DNA from: Actinomycetes bacterium
GTDB lineage: Bacteria > Actinomycetota > JAICYB01
Length of the DNA stretch: 32,971 bases
NCBI GenBank assembly: GCA_025934435.1
Contig: JAICYB010000037.1
Coordinates: 1 to 32,971 of the forward strand
Reading direction: 5' to 3'
Shown here: in pieces, positions 8,028-15,065 of the stretch
How positions within the stretch are numbered: position 1 is the first letter of the stretch
Layout: each line of letters starts with the position of its first letter
Made by a program: the position numbers and the translations under genes
Notes under the pieces: model-generated
What the model was told of the DNA's origin: nothing
The model's input: the letters and a program-made list of their open reading frames with translations, nothing else
Database searches by the model: none

Positions 8028-9017
8028 CTAGAGGCCGACTGCCCGCCTCACTCGATCGAGCGTAGCGCGTGCGACCTTCTGCGCTCGTGCAGCACCGTCG
8101 GCGAGGATCTCATCGATGCGTTCGCGGTGCGCCATCAGGTCGTCGTAGCGGGCACGCGGCTCGGCGAAGCGTCCCTCGAGCGCGTTCGCGAGCATGTCCT
8201 TCACCTCGCCGTAGCCGATCCCGCCCGACTCGTATCGCGTGCGCACGGCGGCAACGTCCGACGGGCTCCCGAAGTGCTCGTAGATGCGGAAGAGATTGTC
8301 GGTGGACGGATCCTTCGGCTCCTCGGGCGCGCGTGAATCCGTGACGATGCGCATCACGAGCTTCCGCTGAGCTCTCGGCTCCATGAAGATGGGGATCTCG
8401 TTGCCGTAGCTCTTCGACATCTTTCGCCCGTCCACCCCGACGATCGTCGCCACGTTGTCGTCGATGCGTGCCTCCGGCACGCGGAGCGTCTCGCCGAAGA
8501 TCCGGTTGAACGTCTCGGCGATGTCACGCGCGTATTCGACGTGCTGCCGCTGATCGGAGCCGACGGGCACGACGTCCGCGTCGACGACGATGATGTCGGA
8601 CGCCATCAGGATGGGGTAGTTGAACAGTCCCATCGAAACTCCGTCGTCTGAGGTTCGTCCGGCGGCCTCGTTGGCGGCGACGGCGTCCTTGTATGCGTGC
8701 GCTCGATTCATGAGTCCCTTCGGCGTCACGCACGACAGGATCCACGTGAGCTCGAAGACCTCCGGGATGTCCGATTGGCGGTACACGACCGTCCGGTCGG
8801 GATCGAGCCCGAGGGCCAGCCACGTAGCCGCGACTTCGTAGGAAAGCTCGCGCATCTGCTTCGCGTCGTGGACCGTCGTCAAAGCGTGTTCGTCCGCGAT
8901 GAAGTAGTACGCGTCGAATTCGTTCACCAGCTCGAGCGCGGGCTGTATCACGCCGAGGTAGTTGCCGATGTGCGGCGTTCCCGACGGCTTGATGCCGGTG
9001 AGCGCGACCTTAGCCAC
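8028..9017 (-). CDS. trpS: Tryptophanyl-tRNA synthetase
   Basis: A 329-residue class I aminoacyl-tRNA synthetase that charges tRNA-Trp. The HIGH-type motif is HIGN at 16-19 (GTPHIGNYLG), with GSDQRQHVEYARD for tryptophan and adenylate binding and the KMSKS motif in GRKMSKSYGN. Length is normal for the bacterial single-domain enzyme. Its ATG overlaps the end of aroF by 8 bp, so it is co-translated with it and lies downstream of the aromatic attenuator. Both genes would rise together when aromatic aminoacyl-tRNA runs low. Confidence 0.97.
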   Translation of the reverse strand: MAKVALTGIKPSGTPHIGNYLGVIQPALELVNEFDAYYFIADEHALTTVHDAKQMRELSYEVAATWLALGLDPDRTVVYRQSDIPEVFELTWILSCVTPKGLMNRAHAYKDAVAANEAAGRTSDDGVSMGLFNYPILMASDIIVVDADVVPVGSDQRQHVEYARDIAETFNRIFGETLRVPEARIDDNVATIVGVDGRKMSKSYGNEIPIFMEPRAQRKLVMRIVTDSRAPEEPKDPSTDNLFRIYEHFGSPSDVAAVRTRYESGGIGYGEVKDMLANALEGRFAEPRARYDDLMAHRERIDEILADGAARAQKVARATLDRVRRAVGL

Positions 9018-10068
9018 GGGCGACGTGATCTGCGGGCTTCTTCCCTACGGCATCGGCGATCGCGAGCAGCTCGGCACCGAGTTCGGCGATGTCGTCGCGC
9101 GTGAGCGCCTGTGGTCCGTCGCAGAGCGCCGCGCGCGGATCGGGATGGATGTCGATCATCACGGCATCGGCACCGGCGGCGACGGCCGCGCGCGCGAGGG
9201 GCGCGACGAGCTCCTTGCGCCCACCCGAGTGGGACGGATCGACGATAACCGGCAGGTGCGTGAGTTGCTTCGCCGCGGGTACGGCAGCGATGTCGAGCGT
9301 ATTGCGGTATGCGGGCTCGTACGTCCTGATCCCGCGTTCGCAAAGGATGATGTCGCTCGTTCCCTCGCGTGCGACGTACTCCGCCGCCATCAGCCACTCC
9401 TCGATCGTTCCCGCCATGCCGCGCTTGAGCATGACGGCCTTCCCGGACCTACCGCACTCGCGCAGCAACGGGAAGTTCTGTGCGTTCCGTGTTCCGACCC
9501 GGAGGACGTCCGTGTATTCGGCGACGAGTTCGACATCCGCCGGCTCGAGCACCTCCGTCACGGTCGGCATACCCGTCTCCTGCGACATGAGGCGCAGGAT
9601 CTCGAGACCTCGCTTGCCGAGGCCCTGGAACGCGTACGGCGACGTCCGGTGCTTGTATGCATCGCCGCGAAGGATGTGCGCGCCCATGTCCTGTGCCATC
9701 CGCGCCGCTTCGATGGCTTGCTCCTCGGTCTCGATCGCGCACGGCCCGGCGATCATCGTGAAGTAGCCCTCGCCGATAGGGACGCCGGCGACGTTCACGA
9801 TCGTTGCGTCCTGATGCAGCTCTCGCGCGACCAGCTTGTAGGGCTTGCCGACGCGGATGACTTGCTCGACGTGGGGGAGCGTGGCGAGCGGGAGCTCCAT
9901 GAAGCGTGCGGTGTCGCCGACGAGCCCGATCACCGTGCGCAACTTGCCCGGCGACACGAAGGCCTGGCCGCCGACGGCCTCGACCTCTGAAACGACGCGG
10001 CCGATGTCGTCCTCGGACGCCTTGGTGTCCATCACGACGACCATCTCGATGTCTCCCTTCTTCGCCAC
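9010..10068 (-). CDS. aroF: 3-deoxy-7-phosphoheptulonate (DAHP) synthase with N-terminal ferredoxin-like domain
   Basis: A 352-residue enzyme condensing phosphoenolpyruvate with erythrose 4-phosphate, the first step of the shikimate pathway. Residues 1-~75 are the ferredoxin-like/ACT-like regulatory domain found in type I-beta enzymes of the Thermotoga kind, where aromatic amino acids can bind. The barrel follows with IAGPCAIET (metal Cys), LRGDAYKHRTSPY, RNAQNFPLL, LKRGMAGTIEEW, VDPSHSGG and DIHPDPRAALCDGPQAL. Start is GTG at 10068 with AGAGGAG about 5-8 nt upstream. It lies just behind an intrinsic terminator and an aromatic leader ORF, so control probably acts both on transcription and on the enzyme. 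trpS overlaps its end. Confidence 0.95.
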   Translation of the reverse strand: MAKKGDIEMVVVMDTKASEDDIGRVVSEVEAVGGQAFVSPGKLRTVIGLVGDTARFMELPLATLPHVEQVIRVGKPYKLVARELHQDATIVNVAGVPIGEGYFTMIAGPCAIETEEQAIEAARMAQDMGAHILRGDAYKHRTSPYAFQGLGKRGLEILRLMSQETGMPTVTEVLEPADVELVAEYTDVLRVGTRNAQNFPLLRECGRSGKAVMLKRGMAGTIEEWLMAAEYVAREGTSDIILCERGIRTYEPAYRNTLDIAAVPAAKQLTHLPVIVDPSHSGGRKELVAPLARAAVAAGADAVMIDIHPDPRAALCDGPQALTRDDIAELGAELLAIADAVGKKPADHVARG

Positions 10069-10080
10069 AAAGGCTCCTCT

Positions 10081-10113
10081 AAAGAAAAAACCCCGGGTTC
10101 TCGCCCGGGGCCT
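10081..10113 (-). terminator. Intrinsic terminator (attenuator) in front of aroF
   Basis: On the - strand CCCCGGG (10110-10104), six-base loop, CCCGGGG (10097-10091), then TTTTTT (10090-10085). It is a perfect GC-only stem with a U-run. It lies 13 bp before the aroF start and 21 bp after the aromatic leader ORF. A terminator inside an operon, directly ahead of a biosynthetic gene, is the mark of attenuation. Competing pairings are available in the leader: GGGGC (10172-10168) fits GCCCC of the 5' arm, and CCCCGG of the leader fits CCGGGG of the 3' arm. Confidence 0.92.
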
Positions 10114-10134
10114 CCGTCTGTCTCCTGTGGAGCT

Positions 10135-10206
10135 TTATCGAAGACGCGCGGCGGCCGGGGCGTAATAGCCCCAGAAAAAGCCGAACCAGCTGCTGCGCGT
10201 TTTCAT
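10135..10206 (-). CDS. Aromatic leader peptide of the aroF-trpS attenuator
   Basis: A 23-residue ORF (ATG at 10206, TAA at 10137-10135). Residues 7-15 are WFGFFWGYY: two Trp, three Phe and two Tyr within nine codons, so all three aromatic amino acids are represented. The rest is basic or alanine-rich (start MKTRSS, end APAAARLR). The codons for WGYYAP form a GGGGC-n6-GCCCC hairpin (10172-10157). With the terminator downstream and DAHP synthase behind it, this fits a ribosome-stalling leader that reads out charged Trp, Phe and Tyr tRNA. No good Shine-Dalgarno spacing is seen; the ATG lies 7 nt after a -10 box, so the leader may be translated as a leaderless message. Function is inferred from arrangement. 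Confidence 0.9.
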   Translation of the reverse strand: MKTRSSWFGFFWGYYAPAAARLR

Positions 10207-10213
10207 CTCCACA

Positions 10214-10222
10214 ACGGTAACA
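10214..10222 (-). promoter_or_regulatory. Extended -10 promoter of the aroF leader
   Basis: On the - strand TGT directly precedes TACCGT (10219-10214), an extended -10 of the TGn-TAnnnT type. It ends 7 nt before the leader ATG at 10206, so transcription should start at or next to that ATG. The site lies 8 bp after the metallophosphoesterase stop. A TTGACG at 10233-10228 is too close (8 bp) to be its -35. Confidence 0.6.
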
Positions 10223-10229
10223 GAAGGCG

Positions 10230-11102
10230 TCAAGGTCTTTCGCCCGGCGACGGGAGTGGCAGCAGGTGGTTCGACATCAGGAAGGCGTCCGTGATGTAGA
10301 AGCCTTCGCGCACCATCGCGCGCGTCTCACGATGGCGGACGCAGCTCAGCTCGCGTCGTCCGTCTTGGTAATGGAGGTAGGCGTTGATCGCGATCTCGTT
10401 CACTTCGATCTCCGTCCACGACGGCGGGGTGAGGCCGCGTACGCGACGTGTCGTTGCCGTGCCCGAATTGCAGATCAGCAAGCCGCTGATGCCCCAGAAG
10501 TAGGGGACGTGCTTGTGTCCGGACACGACGAGGTCGACGCCGAGATGTATGAGCTCCGCGAGGACGTCGCCGGCGTCGTTGATCGTGTTGCGCTCACGCC
10601 CCGTGCCGGGGATCGCGACGAGGTGGTGATGGATCGCGAAGATCTTGATGTCGTTCGGCTCGGTGAACCGGTCGCGGATCCACGGGTACCGCTCGCGTCC
10701 GATCTGGCCGTCGTTGAGGTCCGGTTCGGACGAATCGACGGCAACCACCGTGAACCCCGTTGCGCCGAGCTCCTCCGCGCGCGACGCCTCGAACGATCTG
10801 CGGTACGACGAGAAGCGATCGCCGAAGTGATGCTCGAAGTGGACGTAGCCGACATTGCGGGCGTCGTGGTTGCCCGGGACGATCACCTTGTCCGCTTCGA
10901 TCTTCGAGATCCAGTCGGCGGCTTCAGCGAACTCCCACTCGTAGCCGGCGGCGGTCAGGTCGCCGACGATGAGGACGAGGTCGGGAGCGATCTCGTTGAT
11001 GCACTCGATGATGCGATCCATCGCCGTGGCGTCGAACGTCGGCTCACCGCAGTGGATGTCCGAGATCTGGACGAGCCGTAAAGGACGAGACGCCGTTGCC
11101 AT
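10230..11102 (-). CDS. Calcineurin-like metallophosphoesterase
   Basis: A 290-residue phosphoesterase with all five metal-binding blocks in order: QISDIHCG, VGDLT, VPGNHD, AIHHH and SGHKHV. The spacing resembles the cyclic-nucleotide phosphodiesterase (CpdA/Icc-like) branch, but the substrate is not determined by sequence. The start is taken as the ATG at 11102, because TATGCT on the same strand ends 7 nt before it; an ATG at 11114 is the alternative. It is followed closely by the aroF leader promoter but probably has its own control, given the inverted repeat upstream. Confidence 0.85.
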   Translation of the reverse strand: MATASRPLRLVQISDIHCGEPTFDATAMDRIIECINEIAPDLVLIVGDLTAAGYEWEFAEAADWISKIEADKVIVPGNHDARNVGYVHFEHHFGDRFSSYRRSFEASRAEELGATGFTVVAVDSSEPDLNDGQIGRERYPWIRDRFTEPNDIKIFAIHHHLVAIPGTGRERNTINDAGDVLAELIHLGVDLVVSGHKHVPYFWGISGLLICNSGTATTRRVRGLTPPSWTEIEVNEIAINAYLHYQDGRRELSCVRHRETRAMVREGFYITDAFLMSNHLLPLPSPGERP

Positions 11103-11109
11103 CGATGCC

Positions 11110-11152
11110 AGCATATGGTCTCGACGCGATCTATTACGTCGGGTTCGAGACC
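11110..11152 (-). promoter_or_regulatory. Promoter and 8-bp inverted repeat upstream of the metallophosphoesterase gene
   Basis: The -10 TATGCT (11115-11110, - strand) ends 7 nt before the ATG. Directly upstream lies a perfect inverted repeat, GGTCTCGA (11117-11124) and TCGAGACC (11145-11152), spaced by 20 bp. It covers the region where the -35 contact would fall, so it may be an operator. Confidence 0.45.
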
Positions 11153-11216
11153 GTCGCGGCACCGTAGTTGACGCACTCCTGCACATGGAGCGACTTTCCG
11201 CACGCGTTCTACCGGC

Positions 11217-11242
11217 CGTATGTGATAACATACGAACGTATG
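11217..11242 (+). promoter_or_regulatory. Palindromic operator over the -10 of the XRE-cupin-leuCD operon
   Basis: CGTATGT (11217-11223) and ACATACG (11228-11234) form a perfect 7-bp inverted repeat around GATA. A third half site, CGTATG (11237-11242), starts exactly 20 bp after the first and includes the start codon. The extended -10, TGA-TAACAT (TAACAT at 11226-11231), is embedded in the palindrome and ends 8 nt before the ATG at 11240. Binding here would block RNA polymerase; the XRE protein encoded next is the obvious candidate. Confidence 0.6.
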
Positions 11243-11791
11243 CAGCTGGGCCAGCGCCTCAAGACGCTTCGCGACGATCGCGGACTCTCGCTCCGCGATC
11301 TCGCGGCGACGAGTGGTGTGTCCGCCCCGATGCTCTCGCAGGTCGAGCGCGGGGAGACGTCGCCGAGCCTCGAGATCGCCGGACGCATCGCCGCGGGACT
11401 CGACCTCACGCTCTCGCAGCTGCTCCGACTCGACGAGGATCCACACGCGGTAGTCGTTCGGAGCGACGATCGCCCCACGACGACGCGTGACGGGCACCGC
11501 GTGCAGCAGCTGACACCGCCGCTCCCCGGACGACGACACGCGGTCACCGAGCACACGCTCAAGCCCGGCGGAGCCACCTCGACGCCCGGCGACACACCGT
11601 TGCACGAACCGGGGAGTCGCGAGACTGTCGTGGTGATGAGCGGTGCGCTGCGGCTCCTGCACGGTGGAGACACCTATGACCTCAAGGCCGGCGATGCGAT
11701 CACGTTCGACGCCGACCTGCCGCATCACTTCGAGAACACGGGTAAGAAGGAGACGACGTTCATGGCGATCACAACCGCGGGTCTGAGATGA
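11240..11791 (+). CDS. XRE-family regulator with C-terminal cupin domain
   Basis: A 183-residue transcription factor. Residues 1-~60 are a Cro/CI-type helix-turn-helix ([20 protein letters not shown], then [17 protein letters not shown]). Residues ~105-180 are a small cupin ([34 protein letters not shown]) that normally binds a small effector or metal. The start is ATG 11240, chosen from the HTH N-terminus, the -10 box 8 nt upstream and the palindrome. The stop overlaps the leuC start (ATGA), so regulator and leucine genes are translationally coupled. This implies a pathway-specific or autoregulated role, which is inference. No Shine-Dalgarno. Confidence 0.9.
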   Translation: MQLGQRLKTLRDDRGLSLRDLAATSGVSAPMLSQVERGETSPSLEIAGRIAAGLDLTLSQLLRLDEDPHAVVVRSDDRPTTTRDGHRVQQLTPPLPGRRHAVTEHTLKPGGATSTPGDTPLHEPGSRETVVVMSGALRLLHGGDTYDLKAGDAITFDADLPHHFENTGKKETTFMAITTAGLR

Positions 11792-13143
11792 GCAAGACAC
11801 TGTTCGACAAGATCTGGGAAGCGCATGAGGTGCGGGACGGCCTGATCTACATCGACCTGCATCTCGTGCATGAGGTCACGTCTCCGCAGGCGTTCGACGG
11901 ACTTCGCATGACCGGACGAAAGGTGAGGCGTCCGGACAAGACACTTGCGACGGCCGATCACAACGTGCCGACGGAGTGGATCCCGAAGGCGCAACTCATC
12001 GCGGACGCGCTCTCGCGCAAGCAGGTCGAAACACTCGAAGCAAACTGCGAGGAGTTCGGGATCCCGGTCTACTCCGTCGGTTCCGACCGGCGAGGCATCG
12101 TCCACGTCATCGGCCCCGAGCTCGGCGTCACGCAACCTGGGATGACCATCGTCTGCGGCGACTCGCACACGTCGACGCACGGCGCGTTCGGTGCGCTTGC
12201 GTTCGGGATCGGTACGTCTGAGGTCGAACACGTGCTCGCGACGCAGTGCCTCGTCCAGAAGCGGCCGAAGCAGATGCGGATCATGTACGACGGTCAGCTC
12301 GGTTTCGGCGTCACACCGAAGGACCTCATCCTCGCGACGATCGGCCGGCTCGGCACCGATGGGTGCGTCGGCTATGTCGTCGAGTACGCCGGACCGGCGA
12401 TCGAAGCGCTCTCGATGGAAGGCCGGATGACGGTGTGCAACATGACGATCGAGGGCGGCGGACGCGCGGGGATGATCGCGCCGGACGAAACGACCTTCCG
12501 CTATCTGGAAGGCCGTCCGGCCGCGCCGAAGCGGGTGCCCCCGGAGTGGCGCGATCTGCCGACAGAAGCGGCAGCCGCGTTCGACCGCGAAGTGCCGATC
12601 GACGCCGGCGAGATCGCGCCGATGGTCACCTGGGGGACGAACCCCGGCATGGTCGCCGAAGTGACGAACAAGGTTCCGCATGCGAACAACGAGAGCGAAG
12701 AGCGCGCGCTGCACTACATGGGCCTCAAAGGCGGCGAGGAGCTGACGGACGTGGCGCTCGACCGCGTCTTCATCGGATCGTGCACCAATTCGCGCATCGA
12801 GGATCTGCGCGCGGCGGCGAAGATCGTCAACGGACGCCGGGTCGCGAAGGCCGTCCGCGCGATGGTCGTCCCCGGCTCGCAGCAGGTGAAGATGCAAGCC
12901 GAGGAAGAAGGGCTGAACGACATCTTCACGAAGGCGGGTTTCGAGTGGCGCGAATCGGGGTGCTCGATGTGCCTCGGCATGAACCCGGACATCCTCGAGC
13001 CCGAGGAGCGCTGCGCATCGACCTCCAACCGCAATTTCGAAGGACGGCAAGGCGCCGGCGGGCGGACGCACCTCTGCTCACCGCAGATGGCCGCGGCCGC
13101 CGCGATCGAAGGTCACTTCGTCGACATCAGGAGCTGGAGCTAA
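11788..13143 (+). CDS. leuC: 3-isopropylmalate dehydratase large subunit
   Basis: A 451-residue aconitase-family protein that, with LeuD, converts 2-isopropylmalate to 3-isopropylmalate in leucine synthesis. The 4Fe-4S ligands are visible in [12 protein letters not shown] and in CSMCLGMN. Other family blocks are [42 protein letters not shown] and [15 protein letters not shown]. It is slightly shorter than the common form of about 465-470 residues. The ATG overlaps the regulator stop; leuD follows with no gap. leuA and leuB are not in the window. Confidence 0.96.
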   Translation: MSKTLFDKIWEAHEVRDGLIYIDLHLVHEVTSPQAFDGLRMTGRKVRRPDKTLATADHNVPTEWIPKAQLIADALSRKQVETLEANCEEFGIPVYSVGSDRRGIVHVIGPELGVTQPGMTIVCGDSHTSTHGAFGALAFGIGTSEVEHVLATQCLVQKRPKQMRIMYDGQLGFGVTPKDLILATIGRLGTDGCVGYVVEYAGPAIEALSMEGRMTVCNMTIEGGGRAGMIAPDETTFRYLEGRPAAPKRVPPEWRDLPTEAAAAFDREVPIDAGEIAPMVTWGTNPGMVAEVTNKVPHANNESEERALHYMGLKGGEELTDVALDRVFIGSCTNSRIEDLRAAAKIVNGRRVAKAVRAMVVPGSQQVKMQAEEEGLNDIFTKAGFEWRESGCSMCLGMNPDILEPEERCASTSNRNFEGRQGAGGRTHLCSPQMAAAAAIEGHFVDIRSWS

Positions 13144-13704
13144 ATGGATCCCGTACGAACCATCGAAGGAAGCTGTTTCGTCCTCGACAGAAGTGACGTC
13201 GACACCGATCAGATCATCCCGAAGCAGTTCCTGAAGCGCATCGAGCGCACGGGCTACGGCGAGTTCCTCTTCTACGACTGGGTGCGGAACGGCGAGGTCG
13301 CGCTCGAGGCCGCACCGGTGCTCGTCGCCGAGAAGAACTTCGGGTGTGGTTCGTCCCGCGAGCATGCGGTGTGGGCGATCCAGCAGGCCGGCTACGCGGC
13401 GGTGATCGCGCCGAGCTTCGGCGACATCTTCTACTCGAACGCGACCAAGAACGGTCTGTTGCCCATCGCGCTTCCTGAGGAGAACGTCCGCGAGATCATG
13501 AACGCGGGCGGTGTATCGATCGATCTCGAGGCGCAGCAGGTCGCGTACGGCGGGAAAGTCGTGAAGTTCGACATCGACCCCGAGATCAAGCACCGCCTGC
13601 TCAACGGACTCGATGACATCGGCATCACGCTCGGCGAAGTGGCGGACATCGACCGCTACGAATCGTCACGCGCGTGGCCGGCGCCGTCGACGACGTCGAT
13701 CTAG
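13144..13704 (+). CDS. leuD: 3-isopropylmalate dehydratase small subunit
   Basis: A 186-residue swivelling-domain subunit that pairs with LeuC. Family features are VDTDQIIPKQFLK, NFGCGSSREHAVWA and IAPSFGDIFYSNATKNGLLPI. The ATG follows the leuC TAA directly. The C-terminus ends in an Ala/Pro/Ser/Thr-rich stretch. The TAG stop lies in CTAG (13701-13704), which also supplies the stop of the convergent beta-helix gene. Confidence 0.95.
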   Translation: MDPVRTIEGSCFVLDRSDVDTDQIIPKQFLKRIERTGYGEFLFYDWVRNGEVALEAAPVLVAEKNFGCGSSREHAVWAIQQAGYAAVIAPSFGDIFYSNATKNGLLPIALPEENVREIMNAGGVSIDLEAQQVAYGGKVVKFDIDPEIKHRLLNGLDDIGITLGEVADIDRYESSRAWPAPSTTSI

Positions 13705-15026
13705 CAAAGGTTCGCCGGGCTGCACTGATCCGGCGGGACGGGCGTGTTGTTCGCCTTGGCCTTGTTGTGTCCGCGCGGAGGCGGTGCAGCGAAGCTGACC
13801 ACGATCCCGTAGCTCGGAGCCGCTGTGCCGTTGCCGTCCGCAACGTTCCGCTGATCGGACGAGCGCCGGTGCAGCGAGCCGATGACGTCGCCGTTACCCG
13901 ACACCTTGATCCCGTTGAGACCGTTGTCGTCCGTCCGCGAGGACGTGACCCGCGCGCCGTCCGCGAAGAGCTCGATCCCATTCTGATGGTTGGACGACGC
14001 GCGCAGATGAGAGAGTCGCGCGTCGACGCCATCCACGATGAAGCCGTCGCCCATGTTCCTCGTCGCGATGCTCCGTAACACCGTCGGAGTGTCGCCGAAG
14101 ACGTCGATGCCGTCCGAGCCTGTTCCGATCGCGCGTGAGCCGGAGACGACGGCGTTCTCGCCGAGTACGTAGATCCCTCGCGACGTCCCGCCCTGCGCAG
14201 ACGATGAGCGAACGAGAGCGCCGCCGCCACTGGACGAAACGTAGATGTCGTACGCCATGTTGTTGTTCGATCTCGAGGAGAGCACCCGCGGCGCGGCGCC
14301 GATGACGTAGATGCCATAGCCCGCGTTGCCCGCCGAGATCGAATGGCTGACGACGCCTCGATCGCCGTTGATGTAGAGGCCGTAGCTCGAGCCGTTCAAT
14401 GCCCGAGATCCGATGATGCGTCCATCCATTCCGCTGAGGTAGATCCCGTAACTCGTACTCGAGAGCGCGCGTGAGCGTGTCACGTGTCCCGAATTTCCGT
14501 TGATGTAGATGCCGTAGAAGAGATCATGATCGGCCGTCGTCCGGTGGACCGTCTGGTTGCTTCCGAGGAGTTGCAGGCCGTCGAAGCCGTTGAACGAGGC
14601 CGTCGACGAAGAGATCACCGCATGGGTGGCGTTGACGTAGATCCCGTTGTCGGTGTTGTGATCGGCATGGACATGGGAGACGTGGAGTCGGTTCTCCGCT
14701 GCCGAGATACCCGTCCCGAAGTGCGTCAGCGTTCCGTTCTTCACTGTGACGTTCGCGAAAAGTACGGACGCGCCCGCGTTCCCCGTTCCTCCGCCGTCGA
14801 TAGTGTGGTGGTTCAGGTCGATCGTGATACCCGCGCGCCCGGCTTCGACACCGTTGCCCGCGGGGCAGACGAGGTCCCGCGTGAGTTTCACCGACCTGGT
14901 CGCCGGCATACCGCCCGGTCCGACGCACTGCGAGAACGGTTTCTCTCCCGCGTCGGACGAGGCCGCGAGTCCGGCCGATGCGAGCGCAACGACGAGCAGC
15001 ACGATCATCGATCGGGTTACGCGCAC
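13701..15026 (-). CDS. Secreted right-handed parallel beta-helix protein (paralog 1)
   Basis: A 441-residue exported protein. Residues 1-~27 form a Sec signal peptide (MRVTRSMIVLLVVALASAG, cleavage near AASSDAGE). The mature part has about a dozen coils of roughly 23 residues of the form xGIYINGxxGxVTxSRA, which is a PbH1/NosD-like solenoid. Cysteines are kept at both ends (SQCVGPGG, LVCPAG, DQCSPANLC) and the C-terminus carries a GHNKAKxNN motif shared with its neighbour. Such folds are found in pectate-lyase-like enzymes, carbohydrate binders and surface proteins; no catalytic Asp/Arg set was recognised. GTG start with GGAGGGGAAG upstream. It lies 39 bp after paralog 2. Confidence 0.85.
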   Translation of the reverse strand: MRVTRSMIVLLVVALASAGLAASSDAGEKPFSQCVGPGGMPATRSVKLTRDLVCPAGNGVEAGRAGITIDLNHHTIDGGGTGNAGASVLFANVTVKNGTLTHFGTGISAAENRLHVSHVHADHNTDNGIYVNATHAVISSSTASFNGFDGLQLLGSNQTVHRTTADHDLFYGIYINGNSGHVTRSRALSSTSYGIYLSGMDGRIIGSRALNGSSYGLYINGDRGVVSHSISAGNAGYGIYVIGAAPRVLSSRSNNNMAYDIYVSSSGGGALVRSSSAQGGTSRGIYVLGENAVVSGSRAIGTGSDGIDVFGDTPTVLRSIATRNMGDGFIVDGVDARLSHLRASSNHQNGIELFADGARVTSSRTDDNGLNGIKVSGNGDVIGSLHRRSSDQRNVADGNGTAAPSYGIVVSFAAPPPRGHNKAKANNTPVPPDQCSPANLC

Positions 15027-15065
15027 GTTCTTCCCCTCCGTCGTTCCTGCTTCAGCCTAGGCGTC

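Noticed and set aside
10228..10233. TTGACG on the - strand as -35 of the aroF leader promoter
   Set aside because: It is only 8 bp from the TACCGT box, and no -10-like hexamer lies 16-18 bp downstream. The extended -10 explains the promoter without it.
11725..13071. 448-residue antisense open frame opposite leuC
   Set aside because: It is a shadow of the strong third-position GC bias of leuC. It shows no family motif, and leuC is complete with its cluster ligands.
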